A DNA stretch of 47,838 bases, taken from Brevundimonas diminuta 470-4 (GTDB taxonomy: Bacteria > Pseudomonadota > Alphaproteobacteria > Caulobacterales > Caulobacteraceae). The stretch spans positions 507 to 48,344 of the forward strand of contig KB291758.1 in assembly GCA_000318405.1 (NCBI GenBank), written 5' to 3'. Shown piece by piece: positions 25,109 to 32,660 of the stretch (positions are counted from its first letter, which is position 1; every line of letters starts with the position of its first letter). The position numbers and the translations under genes are program-made. The notes beneath the pieces are model-generated. The model was not told the origin of the DNA. It saw only the letters and a program-made list of their open reading frames with translations, and did no database searches.

Positions 25109-25588
25109 TTAAGCCGCCTGCTTGGCCTTCGATTCGGCCTTGCCCTCGATCAGGGGCGAGCCTGCGGCGATCTCGATGTTGCGGGGCTTGAGGGCCTCGG
25201 GCAGTTCGCGCTTCAGCTCGATGGTCAGCAGGCCGTGAGCCAGGGCCGCGCCCTTGACCACCACATAGTCGGCCAGCTGGAAGCGGCGCTCGAAGTCGCG
25301 CTCGGCCAGACCGCGATGCAGGAAGGTGCGCTGGGCGCCGTCGCTGTCGTTGGCGGCCTTCTTGCCGGTGACGGTCAGCAGGTTTTCCTTGGCCTCGATG
25401 TTCAGCTCATCGGCGGCGAAACCGGCGACGGCGATCTCGATGCGATAGGCGTCCTCGCCCGTCGTTTCGATGTTGTAGGGAGGCCAGCCGTTTTCCGAGC
25501 CGGAGCGCGCGGCGGTTTCCAGCTGACGGACCAGACGGTCGAAACCGACGGCGGAACGGTACAGCGGCGAGAAATCATAGGTACGCAT
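25109..25588 (-). CDS. Hsp20/alpha-crystallin family small heat shock protein
   Basis: 159 residues, IbpA-like. ATP-independent holdase that binds unfolding proteins. It begins MRTYDFSPLYRSAVGFDRL, typical of the class; the alpha-crystallin domain spans about residues 38-135 (YRIEIAVAGFAADELNIEA, LTVTGKK, RTFLHRGLAERDFERRFQL); a C-terminal I-x-I motif occurs in RNIEI. AAGGA lies about 6 bases upstream of ATG 25588, but it is folded into a ROSE-like hairpin (separate entry), so translation should rise with temperature. Confidence 0.94.
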   Translation of the reverse strand: MRTYDFSPLYRSAVGFDRLVRQLETAARSGSENGWPPYNIETTGEDAYRIEIAVAGFAADELNIEAKENLLTVTGKKAANDSDGAQRTFLHRGLAERDFERRFQLADYVVVKGAALAHGLLTIELKRELPEALKPRNIEIAAGSPLIEGKAESKAKQAA

Positions 25589-25620
25589 GGGTCATCCTTC
25601 TGACATTCAGCAAGGTTGAG
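25589..25620 (-). promoter_or_regulatory. ROSE-like RNA thermometer upstream of hsp20
   Basis: The mRNA reads CCUUGCU-GAAUGUC-AGAAGG just before the start. CCUU pairs with AAGG of the Shine-Dalgarno, CU pairs with AG, and a single G is left bulged in the 5' arm. The UUGCU core opposite the SD with an unpaired G is the hallmark of ROSE elements, known to control Hsp20 genes in Alphaproteobacteria. Further upstream GC-rich stems (about 25620-25650) may belong to it. Confidence 0.7.
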
Positions 25621-25725
25621 CCGCCCGGCGATTTGGCCCCGGACGACGGAGGGTTTCAGTCCCGGCGGTCCGCATTCGGCCCCGTCAGGTCTGGAGAGCC
25701 CGAGGATCGGCGCTCTCGGATGAAG

Positions 25726-25753
25726 AGGTAGGAGGCCGTTTTTCGGGCGCAAG
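25726..25753 (-). promoter_or_regulatory. Candidate heat-shock (sigma-32) promoter of hsp20
   Basis: On the minus strand, CTTG (25753-25750) and CCTACCT (25732-25726) are separated by 17 bases, close to the alphaproteobacterial heat-shock pattern CTTG-N17-C(C/N)TATNT. The predicted start would leave about 130 bases of leader containing the thermometer. One mismatch in the -10; unproven. Confidence 0.4.
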
Positions 25754-25855
25754 GGGCCGCGCGAAATCGCCGCTCCGCCGTATCGACGCCTTGCAGAGGC
25801 CGCGAAGCGCCGTAAGGATTTTACCTTCAGTATTTGGGAAGCGGCTGGAGCCTTC

Positions 25856-26671
25856 ATGCGAACCCTCGCCTTCATCGCCCTTGCCGGGGCCGTCCTCGGC
25901 TCGCCCCTTGTCGCCACGGCCGCCCTGGCGCAGGCGGCGCCGTCCGAGGCGACGGCCCTGCCGCGTCGTCAGGGCCTGTCGATGGAGATGCCGGCCCTCA
26001 GCGAGGACGCCGCGCTTCAGGCGGCCGTGGCCTCGACCGCCCGGCCTGAGGCGGACCGCGCCCGCGACGGCGACCGCCACCCGTTCGAGACCCTTACGTT
26101 CTGGGGGCTGCAGCCGGGCCTGACGGTGGTGGAGATCGAGCCGGGCGCCGCCGGATGGTGGCGCAACATCCTGGAGCCCTATGCGGCGGCGACCGGCGGG
26201 CGCTATGTCCCGGTAAGCCGTCCCACGGAGAGCATGGGCGTCGCGGACGGGACGGCGGACATGGTCGTGGTGGCCCGCGCCTTCCACAACTGGTCGCGCG
26301 ACGGCCGGGCCGAGCCCTATCTGGCGGCCTTCTTCAAGGCGCTGAAGCCCGGCGGCGTGCTGGCGGTGGAACAGCACCGCGCGGTCGAGGGACTGAACGT
26401 GGCCGAGACGGCGCCGAACGGCTATGTGCCCGAGAGTTGGGTCATCCACGCCGCGCGCCGCGCCGGTTTCGAACTGGAGGCCCGCAGCGAGCTGAACGCC
26501 AATCCGAAGGACGACCGCGATCATCCCTTCGGCGTGTGGAGCCTGAAACCGACCCGCACCTCGGAGCGCGCCGGCCGGACGCTGACGCCCGATGAACGCG
26601 CGGCGCTGGACGCCATCGGCGAAAGCGACCGCATGACCCTGCGCTTCCGCAAGCCCTACGCCGCCGACTGA
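25856..26671 (+). CDS. Predicted exported class I methyltransferase-fold protein 1
   Basis: 271 residues. A clear signal peptide (MRTLAFIALAGAVLGSPLVA... ending ALAQAA) predicts export. The mature part has the layout of a class I SAM-dependent methyltransferase: ETLTFWGLQPGLTVVEIEPG (motif I, but GAAG rather than GxG), then GTADMVVVARAFHNWSRDG, and ALKPGGVLAVEQHR (motif of strand 5). The end DAIGESDRMTLRFRKP is shared with the next gene, its paralog. SAM is not expected in the periplasm, so enzymatic activity there is doubtful. It may bind another ligand, or the fold may have been repurposed. Confidence 0.8.
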   Translation: MRTLAFIALAGAVLGSPLVATAALAQAAPSEATALPRRQGLSMEMPALSEDAALQAAVASTARPEADRARDGDRHPFETLTFWGLQPGLTVVEIEPGAAGWWRNILEPYAAATGGRYVPVSRPTESMGVADGTADMVVVARAFHNWSRDGRAEPYLAAFFKALKPGGVLAVEQHRAVEGLNVAETAPNGYVPESWVIHAARRAGFELEARSELNANPKDDRDHPFGVWSLKPTRTSERAGRTLTPDERAALDAIGESDRMTLRFRKPYAAD

Positions 26672-26779
26672 CGCGTCTCTCATGACAATGCAGTGCGTGG
26701 TTTTGACCCTGGCGCAGAAGCGCCTTAAGCCCCAGACGAACACCCTGAACGAGCAGGCAGGCGGCGAGAGGAAGCGCGC

Positions 26780-27691
26780 ATGACAGAACGATCGACGCGG
26801 CGATCCGTCCTGGCCGGCGCCAGCGCCCTGGCCCTGGTCGCGCCCCTGTTCGGCCTGGCCGCCTGCGGCCGCAAGGACGAGGCGCCGAAGCCTTCCGACC
26901 CTGAGGCGCCCAAGGGGCCGCCCGAAGGCTCGCTGGAATGGGCGGTCGCCGGTTCGTGGCGCACGGCCGACGACAAGGCGCGCGACGTCTGGCGCCATCC
27001 GGTCGAGACGCTGCGCTTCTTCGGCCTGCAGCCGAAGATGACGGTGGTGGATTTCTGGCCGGGCAGCGGCTGGTACGCCGAGATTCTGGCCCCCTATCTG
27101 AACCGGGGCGGCGGGACGCTGTATCTGGCGGGCTTTGTCGAGGGGCCGAACGCCGACCCGGCCCAGGTCGCCATCAATAATGCGCTGAAGGCCCGCATCC
27201 TGGGGTCCAAGAAGCTGTACGGGCCGGTGCAGTTCACCGCCTTCGGCCCGGGCTCGGACCCGGTGGCGCCGGCGGGTACGGCCGACATGGTGCTGTTCAT
27301 GCGCTACATTCACGCCTGGATGGCGGCGGGGATCGCTGAAAAGGCCTTCGCCGACGCCTTCACGGCTCTGCGGCCGGGCGGAATCCTGGGGATCGAACAG
27401 CATCGTCTTCAGCCGGACGAGGATCAGGACCCCGCCGCCGCCAACGGCTATGTGCAGGAAGCCTTCGTGCGCCAACTGGCCGAAGAGGCGGGCTTCGTCT
27501 TTGTCGAGGCGTCCGAGATCAACGCCAACCCGGACGACACCAAGGACCATCCGTTCGGAGTCGAGACCCTGGCGCCGCGCCGCCTGACGGCGCCGATGGG
27601 CCAGCCCGCCGATCCCGAGTTCGACCGGACGAAATATGACGCCATCGGCGAAAGCGACCGCATGACGCTGAAGTTCAGGAAGCCCGAGTGA
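26780..27691 (+). CDS. Predicted exported methyltransferase-fold lipoprotein 2
   Basis: 303 residues, a paralog of the preceding gene. The N-terminus RSTRRSVLAGASALALVAP resembles a Tat signal and is followed by a lipobox (LAAC, Cys29), so lipid anchoring is likely. The core holds VVDFWPGSGWYAEILAPYL (motif I, more intact here), GTADMVLFMRYIHAWM, ALRPGGILGIEQHR and the shared tail YDAIGESDRMTLKFRKPE. GAGAGGAAG lies 6 bases before ATG 26780. The hydrolase gene that follows overlaps its stop (GTGA), suggesting coupled expression. Substrate unknown. Confidence 0.82.
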   Translation: MTERSTRRSVLAGASALALVAPLFGLAACGRKDEAPKPSDPEAPKGPPEGSLEWAVAGSWRTADDKARDVWRHPVETLRFFGLQPKMTVVDFWPGSGWYAEILAPYLNRGGGTLYLAGFVEGPNADPAQVAINNALKARILGSKKLYGPVQFTAFGPGSDPVAPAGTADMVLFMRYIHAWMAAGIAEKAFADAFTALRPGGILGIEQHRLQPDEDQDPAAANGYVQEAFVRQLAEEAGFVFVEASEINANPDDTKDHPFGVETLAPRRLTAPMGQPADPEFDRTKYDAIGESDRMTLKFRKPE

Positions 27692-28719
27692 CCCGCCCCG
27701 CCGCCTTCGCCGCCCATGCGCCGCTGATGGGCGTGCCGGGCGCCGCCTGTCCGCCGGGGGGGCAGGGGGACTGGTTCCGGGGCGCCGGGGGCCTGCGACT
27801 GCGCGCCGGTTTCTGGACGCCTTCGACCCTGCAGGCCAAGACGCCGCGCGGGACGGTGGTGCTGAGCCCCGGCCGCACCGAGCCGATCGAGAAGTATTTC
27901 GAGCTGATCGGCAACTTCCTGGCGCGCGGCTTTTGCGTGCTGGCGCACGACTGGCGGGGGCAGGGACTGTCGGCGCGGCTGCTGCCGGACCGGCTGCGCG
28001 GCCACGCCCGGGCGGTCGAGGAATTCCTGGACGATTACGCCCGCCTGCTCGACGCCTATGAGGCGCGCGCGCCCAAGCCCTGGATCATGGTCGGCCATTC
28101 GATGGGCGGGTGTCTGAACCTGCTGACGCTGGAAACGGGCGAGAGCCGGTTCGCCGGGGCCGTACTGTCCAGCCCCATGCTGCGGATCAAGACCGGCAAG
28201 CGATCGATGTGGACGGTCAAACTGGCCGTGCGCTGGGCGCTGCGCCACGGCAAGGGCGGCGACTATGTGCTGGACGATCCAGACGACCCCTTCGACCACA
28301 CCTTCGATAACGACGCCCTGACGTCCGACCGGGCGCGTTACGACCTGTGGCGTCAGCAGCTTTACGCCTGCCCGCACCTGGCCATCGGCGGTCCGACCTG
28401 GGGCTGGCTGGCCTTCGCCCTGGATGCGGGCGAGCGGGCGCTGAAACCGCGCGCGCTCAAGGGCGTGAAGATCCCGGTCTGCGTGGTCCAGGCGGCCGAG
28501 GACGACAAGGTCTGGAAACAGACCAACCGCTGGGCGGCCCGGCGCATGGGACGCGGCCGCTATGTCGAGGTCCCCGCCGCCAAGCATGAGGTGATCATGG
28601 AGGTCGACGAACTGCGCGGGGTCTTCCTGCACGAGTTCGACGCCCTGGCCGACTATGTGGCGCCGGGGCCGGAAGCGGGCTCGACCTCTCCGGCCGCGCG
28701 GACGGCCGAGCCCGCCTGA
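27688..28719 (+). CDS. Alpha/beta hydrolase, lysophospholipase-like
   Basis: 343 residues, GTG 27688, overlapping the previous stop by 4 bp. The alpha/beta-hydrolase core contains GTVVLSPGRTEPIEKYF, AHDWRGQGLS, nucleophile Ser in VGHSMGG, acid Asp in VVQAAEDDKV and His in AAKHEVIME, in the order of PldB-type lysophospholipases/monoacylglycerol lipases. No signal peptide, so cytoplasmic or peripheral. The C-terminal tail (PGPEAGSTSPAARTAEPA) is low complexity. Coupled to the exported methyltransferase-fold pair, perhaps for lipid or envelope turnover (inference). Confidence 0.88.
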   Translation: MTRPAAFAAHAPLMGVPGAACPPGGQGDWFRGAGGLRLRAGFWTPSTLQAKTPRGTVVLSPGRTEPIEKYFELIGNFLARGFCVLAHDWRGQGLSARLLPDRLRGHARAVEEFLDDYARLLDAYEARAPKPWIMVGHSMGGCLNLLTLETGESRFAGAVLSSPMLRIKTGKRSMWTVKLAVRWALRHGKGGDYVLDDPDDPFDHTFDNDALTSDRARYDLWRQQLYACPHLAIGGPTWGWLAFALDAGERALKPRALKGVKIPVCVVQAAEDDKVWKQTNRWAARRMGRGRYVEVPAAKHEVIMEVDELRGVFLHEFDALADYVAPGPEAGSTSPAARTAEPA

Positions 28720-28723
28720 TCGG

Positions 28724-29506
28724 TCAGGCGGCGGCCAGCAGAGCCAGGGCCTGATCCGTCAGGCGCGCGTCGCCGACCGCCAGGACGCGGCCGTCGGCCT
28801 CATGCGGGGGCTGGCCGCGCCAGTCGGTGAACCGGCCGCCCGCCGCCTCGACCAGAGGCTTGAGCGCCGACCAGTCCCAGACCTGAAGCTCGCTCTCGGC
28901 CACCAGGTCGATGCTCCCTGCCGCGACCATGGCGTAGGCGTAGGCGTCGCAGCCGAGACGGGCCAGGCGGGCCGAGGCGCGCAGCCGGTCCCAGGCGGTC
29001 CTGTCGGCGCCGGTGAAGATTTCAGGGTCGGTGGTGGCGATCAGCGCCTGATCCAGTTTCGGACAGGACCGGGTCCTGAGCGGGGTCTCGTGGTCGCCCT
29101 TCAAGAGACGCGCGCCGGACGGGCCGCCCAGGAATATCTCGCCTAGATAGGGCTGGCCGACGGCGCCGATGATAGGGGCGGCGTCGCGGCGCAGGGCGAT
29201 CAGGGTGGTCCATAGCGGCAGGCCGGCGATGAAGGCGCGGGTGCCGTCGATGGGGTCCAGCACCCAGACGTGTTCGGCGTCGGGGCGATCCTCGCCGTAC
29301 TCCTCGCCGATGACGCCGTGATCGGGATAGCGGGCGGCGATCAGGCGGCGAATGGCGCCCTCGGCCGCGCGGTCGGCTTCGGTGACGGGGTCGAAGGCGC
29401 CGGGCACGCCCTTGTCTTCCTGAGCAAAGGCGCCGCGGAAGAAGGGCAGGGCGACGCGCGCCGCTTCACGCGACAGTTCGACGGCGAAGGATTCCAGCTC
29501 GGTCAT
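28724..29506 (-). CDS. hisN: Histidinol-phosphatase / inositol monophosphatase family
   Basis: 260 residues. Mg-dependent phosphatase of the IMPase superfamily. Metal-binding motifs: GEEYGEDRPDAEHVW; LDPIDGTRAFI (DPxDGT); and WDWSALKPLVEAAGG near the end. The closest type is HisN, the histidinol-phosphatase used in Alphaproteobacteria for histidine synthesis, but IMPase or 3'-phosphoadenosine phosphatase are alternatives. Start at ATG 29506 is favoured by family alignment; a GTG 15 bases upstream sits closer to AAAGGA, so the true start is uncertain. Ends 5 bp from the convergent hydrolase. Confidence 0.82.
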   Translation of the reverse strand: MTELESFAVELSREAARVALPFFRGAFAQEDKGVPGAFDPVTEADRAAEGAIRRLIAARYPDHGVIGEEYGEDRPDAEHVWVLDPIDGTRAFIAGLPLWTTLIALRRDAAPIIGAVGQPYLGEIFLGGPSGARLLKGDHETPLRTRSCPKLDQALIATTDPEIFTGADRTAWDRLRASARLARLGCDAYAYAMVAAGSIDLVAESELQVWDWSALKPLVEAAGGRFTDWRGQPPHEADGRVLAVGDARLTDQALALLAAA

Positions 29507-29567
29507 GCGAGCCGGATACACGGTCCTTTGATGCGGGGCGAGGGTCTGCAGACGGGAAGGGCGAGCG

Positions 29568-29840
29568 TCAGGCGGCGTTGAGCGTCGGCTGCGCAGCGGA
29601 GACGGGCAAGGCGGCGGCCTCGGCGGACAGGCCGTCGTAGAAATAGGTGACGGGCGTCTCCAGCGCTTCGGCCAATTCCCACAGACGGGCGGCGGACAGG
29701 CGGTTGGCGCCGCATTCGTATTTCTGGATCTGCTGAAAGCGGACGCCCACGCGATCGCCCAACTGCTGCTGGGTCAGACCCAGAAGACGGCGACGTCGGC
29801 GCAGGCGACGGCCCAGGTGCAGGTCGATTTCGGCGGCCAT
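29568..29840 (-). CDS. XRE-family helix-turn-helix regulator
   Basis: 90 residues from ATG 29840, preceded by GGGAGAGGG. The HTH (LTQQQLGDRVGVRFQQIQKY, about residues 22-41) has the XRE/Cro pattern, followed by ECGANRLSAARLWELAEAL and a short tail. Small one-domain regulators like this are common in Caulobacterales. Targets unknown. It is divergent from the GlsB-like membrane protein gene. Confidence 0.9.
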   Translation of the reverse strand: MAAEIDLHLGRRLRRRRRLLGLTQQQLGDRVGVRFQQIQKYECGANRLSAARLWELAEALETPVTYFYDGLSAEAAALPVSAAQPTLNAA

Positions 29841-30009
29841 GAACCCTCTCCCATCGTGGAGGCTGTGCCGGTTCGGCACGTGACGGGAGGAAGCTCGCAA
29901 ACGGCGTGCCGACTTCCCCTCAGCGGGGAAGACGCACGACATCAGGCAACCGCGGCGGCGTACGCGCATTAACGGCCAAGGCGGACAGCCTTTTCAGGAA
30001 GGAAGAAAC

Positions 30010-30267
30010 ATGGGTGGATTTGGATTCATCGCCTGGATCATCATCGGCATCGTCGCCGGATGGCTGGCGGAGAAGATCATGAAGCGGGACCACGGCCTGC
30101 TGACCAATCTGATCGTCGGCGTGGTCGGCGCGCTGATCGGCGGGTTCCTGGCCAATAATCTGTTGGGCGTGGACGCGGCCGGCAACTGGATCGTCGGCAT
30201 CATCGTCGCCACGATCGGCGCCGTGGTGCTGTTGTTCCTGCTCGGTCTGGTGAAGCGACGGACCTGA
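30010..30267 (+). CDS. GlsB/YeaQ/YmgE family stress-response membrane protein
   Basis: 85 residues with three hydrophobic segments (about 4-20, 32-50, 58-80). It has the glycine-rich family features GIVAGWLAEKI and IVGVVGALIGGFLANNL. GGAAGGAAG stands 6 bases before ATG 30010. Members are small inner-membrane proteins induced by stress or in stationary phase; biochemical role unknown. A strong terminator follows. Confidence 0.92.
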   Translation: MGGFGFIAWIIIGIVAGWLAEKIMKRDHGLLTNLIVGVVGALIGGFLANNLLGVDAAGNWIVGIIVATIGAVVLLFLLGLVKRRT

Positions 30268-30290
30268 TCGACCGTTTCATCGCACAAGAA

Positions 30291-30321
30291 AAAAGGGGCG
30301 GCCCGTCGGGCCGCCCCTTTT
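30291..30321. terminator. Bidirectional terminator
   Basis: AAAAGGGGCGGCCC-GTC-GGGCCGCCCCTTTT: a 14-bp perfect stem with T/A tracts on both sides. It serves the GlsB-like gene on + and the convergent secreted-protein gene on -. Confidence 0.9.
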
Positions 30322-30339
30322 GCCGTCGAACCAGACGAT

Positions 30340-30801
30340 TTAGTGAGGTTCGTCGCCGTGCGGTTCGTCGCTGGTCGGCTCATCGGCCGGCGGGGCGTCG
30401 GCCGGGGGCGTGTCCGTTGCGTCGGGGGTCGGCTCAGCCGTGTCCGAAGCGATCGGGGGAGCCGACTGGATGTCCGAGGCGCTGGCGTCGACAACGATGT
30501 CAGAGCCGTCCTGGCGGATGCCGGCCAGCGGCACCGGGCGAACCTGGCCGTCGGCGGTGCGGACGGTCAGTTCCTGGCCGTTGGCGCCGTTCTGGACGCC
30601 GACCAGCTTGCCGATCTCGGAGCCGTCAGCGCTCTTGACGGTCGAGCCCGGCGTCAGGGTCAGGCTCTGGGGTTGAGCCGCAGCCGCCTCAGCGGGAGCC
30701 GGTTCGGGCGTCTGCGACGTCGTGGCGTCCTGGGCGAAGGCAGGGGCGGCGATGAACAAGGCGCCGGCGATGCCGGTCAGCAGGGCGGTCTTGCGGATCA
30801 T
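30340..30801 (-). CDS. Secreted protein with PRC-barrel-like core and acidic tail
   Basis: 153 residues from ATG 30801 (GGAG six bases upstream). A signal peptide (MIRKTALLTGIAGALFIA... AFAQDA) predicts export. A compact beta region (STVKSADGSEIGKLVGVQNG, LTVRTADGQVRPVPLAGI) resembles a PRC-barrel. The C-terminus is a low-complexity Pro/Asp/Glu tail ending PPADEPTSDEPHGDEPH, with two Pro-His steps. Role unknown; the tail may bind metal or act as a spacer. Confidence 0.85.
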   Translation of the reverse strand: MIRKTALLTGIAGALFIAAPAFAQDATTSQTPEPAPAEAAAAQPQSLTLTPGSTVKSADGSEIGKLVGVQNGANGQELTVRTADGQVRPVPLAGIRQDGSDIVVDASASDIQSAPPIASDTAEPTPDATDTPPADAPPADEPTSDEPHGDEPH

Positions 30802-30931
30802 GAGAAACTCCTGGAAGGGCGAGCTCGGCGCTCGCGAAAAAATGAACCCCCGTGATCCAGGATGGTTTCGCCTGCCCTGAAATGACCTTTTACTGGCCCC
30901 AAACGGCCGATTCTTGCTCACCGGAGGGTGG

Positions 30932-32596
30932 TTGACCAAATCCAGCGCAAAACATGACCCGTGGCGCATCGCGCGCCGCCTGGCGGGACTGGCCTATGAA
31001 CTGACGCCGCAGATGTTTGCGGCCGCCACCTTCCTGCTGGGCGGGGTGATGCTGCTGTCGGCGGCGACGCCGGCCTTTAACGACCGGCTGGCCGCGCTGG
31101 GCCGTTTCTCTCCGCCGCTGCTGATCGACCTGTCGCACTTCGCCGCCAGCGTGACGGGCTTCGTGCTGCTGCTGATTTCGGCGGGGCTGTGGCGACGGCG
31201 GCGGGGCGCCTATTACGCGGCGCTGGCGGTCCTTCTGGTCGGAGCGGTCTTCTCGTTGCTGAGGGGGCTGGACTGGGCCCAGGCGATCGAGCTGACGCTG
31301 GCGGCGGCTCTGCTGGCGCCATGCCGGGCGGCCTTCAACCGCCGTTCGCGTCTGGGCGAGCCGTTGAGGCCGGGGTGGCTGCTCATGCTGGCGGCGGCGG
31401 TGGCGGCCATGCTGTGGCTCGGCTTCTTCGCCTATCGCGACACGGCTTATACCGACGAGTTGTGGTGGACCTTTCTGATCGACAAGCAGGCGTCCGGCTT
31501 TCTGCGCGCCGGCGCCGTGCTGGCGGTTCTGACCCTGGCGGTGGCCATACGCTCGTTAATGACCGCGCCGGGCGCGCGCACCCACGGGCCGGCGGCGCCG
31601 GCGGAGGTCGAGCGGGCGCGGCTGGCGCTGGAGACGGCCGAGATCGCCACCCCTGAGGCGGGCCTCGCCCTGTTGGGCGACAAGGCTCTGTTGTTCAGTC
31701 CGTCTGGTCGCAGCTTCATCGCCTATCGCGTGCGCGGCCGCCGTTGGATCGCGATGAGCGAACCCGCCGGGCTGCGCGAGGAAAGGCTTGAACTGCTGTG
31801 GGCCTTTGCCGAAATGGCCGATAGCTACGGCGGCGCGCCGGTCTTCTATTCCGTAGGCGAAGGGCTTTTGGCCGACCTCGCCACTCTGGGCCTGGCCGTG
31901 CGCAAGGTCGGCGAGGCGGCCGTGATCGACGCAGCCCGCTTCTCGACCGAGGGTAAAGGCAAGCAGAACCTGCGCACCGCCTTGAACCGGGCCGAGCGCG
32001 AGGGGGCTCGCTTCGAGGTGGCGCCGCCGGGCTCGGCGCGCGGGTTGGAAACCGAGCTACGCGCCGTCTCCGACGCCTGGCTGAACCATCACAATGGCTC
32101 GGAGAAAGCCTTTTCTCTGGGGCGGTTCGACACGGAATACCTCGATGGCCAACGCTTGGCGCTGGTGCGCGAGAATGGCCGCATCGTCGCCTTCGCCAAT
32201 CTTCTGGTCGGGGCGGGCGGGCGCGAAGCGATGATCGATCTGATGCGCTACGACCCTGACGGGCCGCACGGGGTCATGGACTATCTGTTCACGCGCACCG
32301 CGCAGTGGGCGCGCGAGCAGGGGTTGGAGCGTCTCGACCTGGGCATGGCGCCGCTGTCGGGTCTGGAGGATCGGCGGATGGCGCCGGTCTTCGCTCGCGT
32401 CGGCGCCCTGGTGTTTGAAGAGGGCGGCGCCGTTTATGGATTCCAGGGCCTGCGCGCCTACAAGGCCAAGTTCGGCCCCGACTGGCGATCAAAGTTCATC
32501 GCCGCCCCGCCCAGCGCGCCCCTGCCACTGGCCCTGCTGGACGTGGCCCTGCTGACCAGCGGCGGCTGGCTGGGGCTGCTGGGGTTGAAGAAGTAG
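30932..32596 (+). CDS. MprF-like protein: short membrane part plus DUF2156 aminoacyltransferase domain
   Basis: 554 residues from TTG 30932 (a GGAGGG lies 3 bases upstream; an earlier in-frame TTG at 30914 is an alternative). About six TM helices occupy residues 25-210, then a soluble GNAT-fold DUF2156 domain (about 225-520; ALLFSPSGRSFIAYRVRGR, NLRTALNRAEREGARFEV, GGREAMIDLMRYDPDG, GMAPLSG). Full MprF uses 14 TM helices, the first eight forming a lipid flippase. This protein lacks that half, so it could synthesise aminoacyl-phosphatidylglycerol without MprF-type flipping, or modify another substrate. The amino acid used cannot be told from sequence. Confidence 0.83.
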   Translation: MTKSSAKHDPWRIARRLAGLAYELTPQMFAAATFLLGGVMLLSAATPAFNDRLAALGRFSPPLLIDLSHFAASVTGFVLLLISAGLWRRRRGAYYAALAVLLVGAVFSLLRGLDWAQAIELTLAAALLAPCRAAFNRRSRLGEPLRPGWLLMLAAAVAAMLWLGFFAYRDTAYTDELWWTFLIDKQASGFLRAGAVLAVLTLAVAIRSLMTAPGARTHGPAAPAEVERARLALETAEIATPEAGLALLGDKALLFSPSGRSFIAYRVRGRRWIAMSEPAGLREERLELLWAFAEMADSYGGAPVFYSVGEGLLADLATLGLAVRKVGEAAVIDAARFSTEGKGKQNLRTALNRAEREGARFEVAPPGSARGLETELRAVSDAWLNHHNGSEKAFSLGRFDTEYLDGQRLALVRENGRIVAFANLLVGAGGREAMIDLMRYDPDGPHGVMDYLFTRTAQWAREQGLERLDLGMAPLSGLEDRRMAPVFARVGALVFEEGGAVYGFQGLRAYKAKFGPDWRSKFIAAPPSAPLPLALLDVALLTSGGWLGLLGLKK

Positions 32597-32611
32597 CCTC
32601 GGCGCACAAAA

Positions 32612-32635
32612 AAGGCGGCTCTTGCGAGCCGCCTT
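32612..32635. terminator. Bidirectional terminator between the MprF-like gene and typA
   Basis: AAGGCGGCTC-TTGC-GAGCCGCCTT, a 10-bp perfect stem. The minus strand continues as TTTTTT, giving typA an intrinsic terminator; the + strand has a weaker TTCTTC tract. Confidence 0.88.
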
Positions 32636-32660
32636 CTTCATTTCAGCGTGGCGCCGCCGA

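Noticed and set aside
25685-27550. 621-residue frame antisense to the exported methyltransferase-fold pair
   Set aside because: Shadow of two genes with signal peptides and ribosome-binding sites on the other strand.
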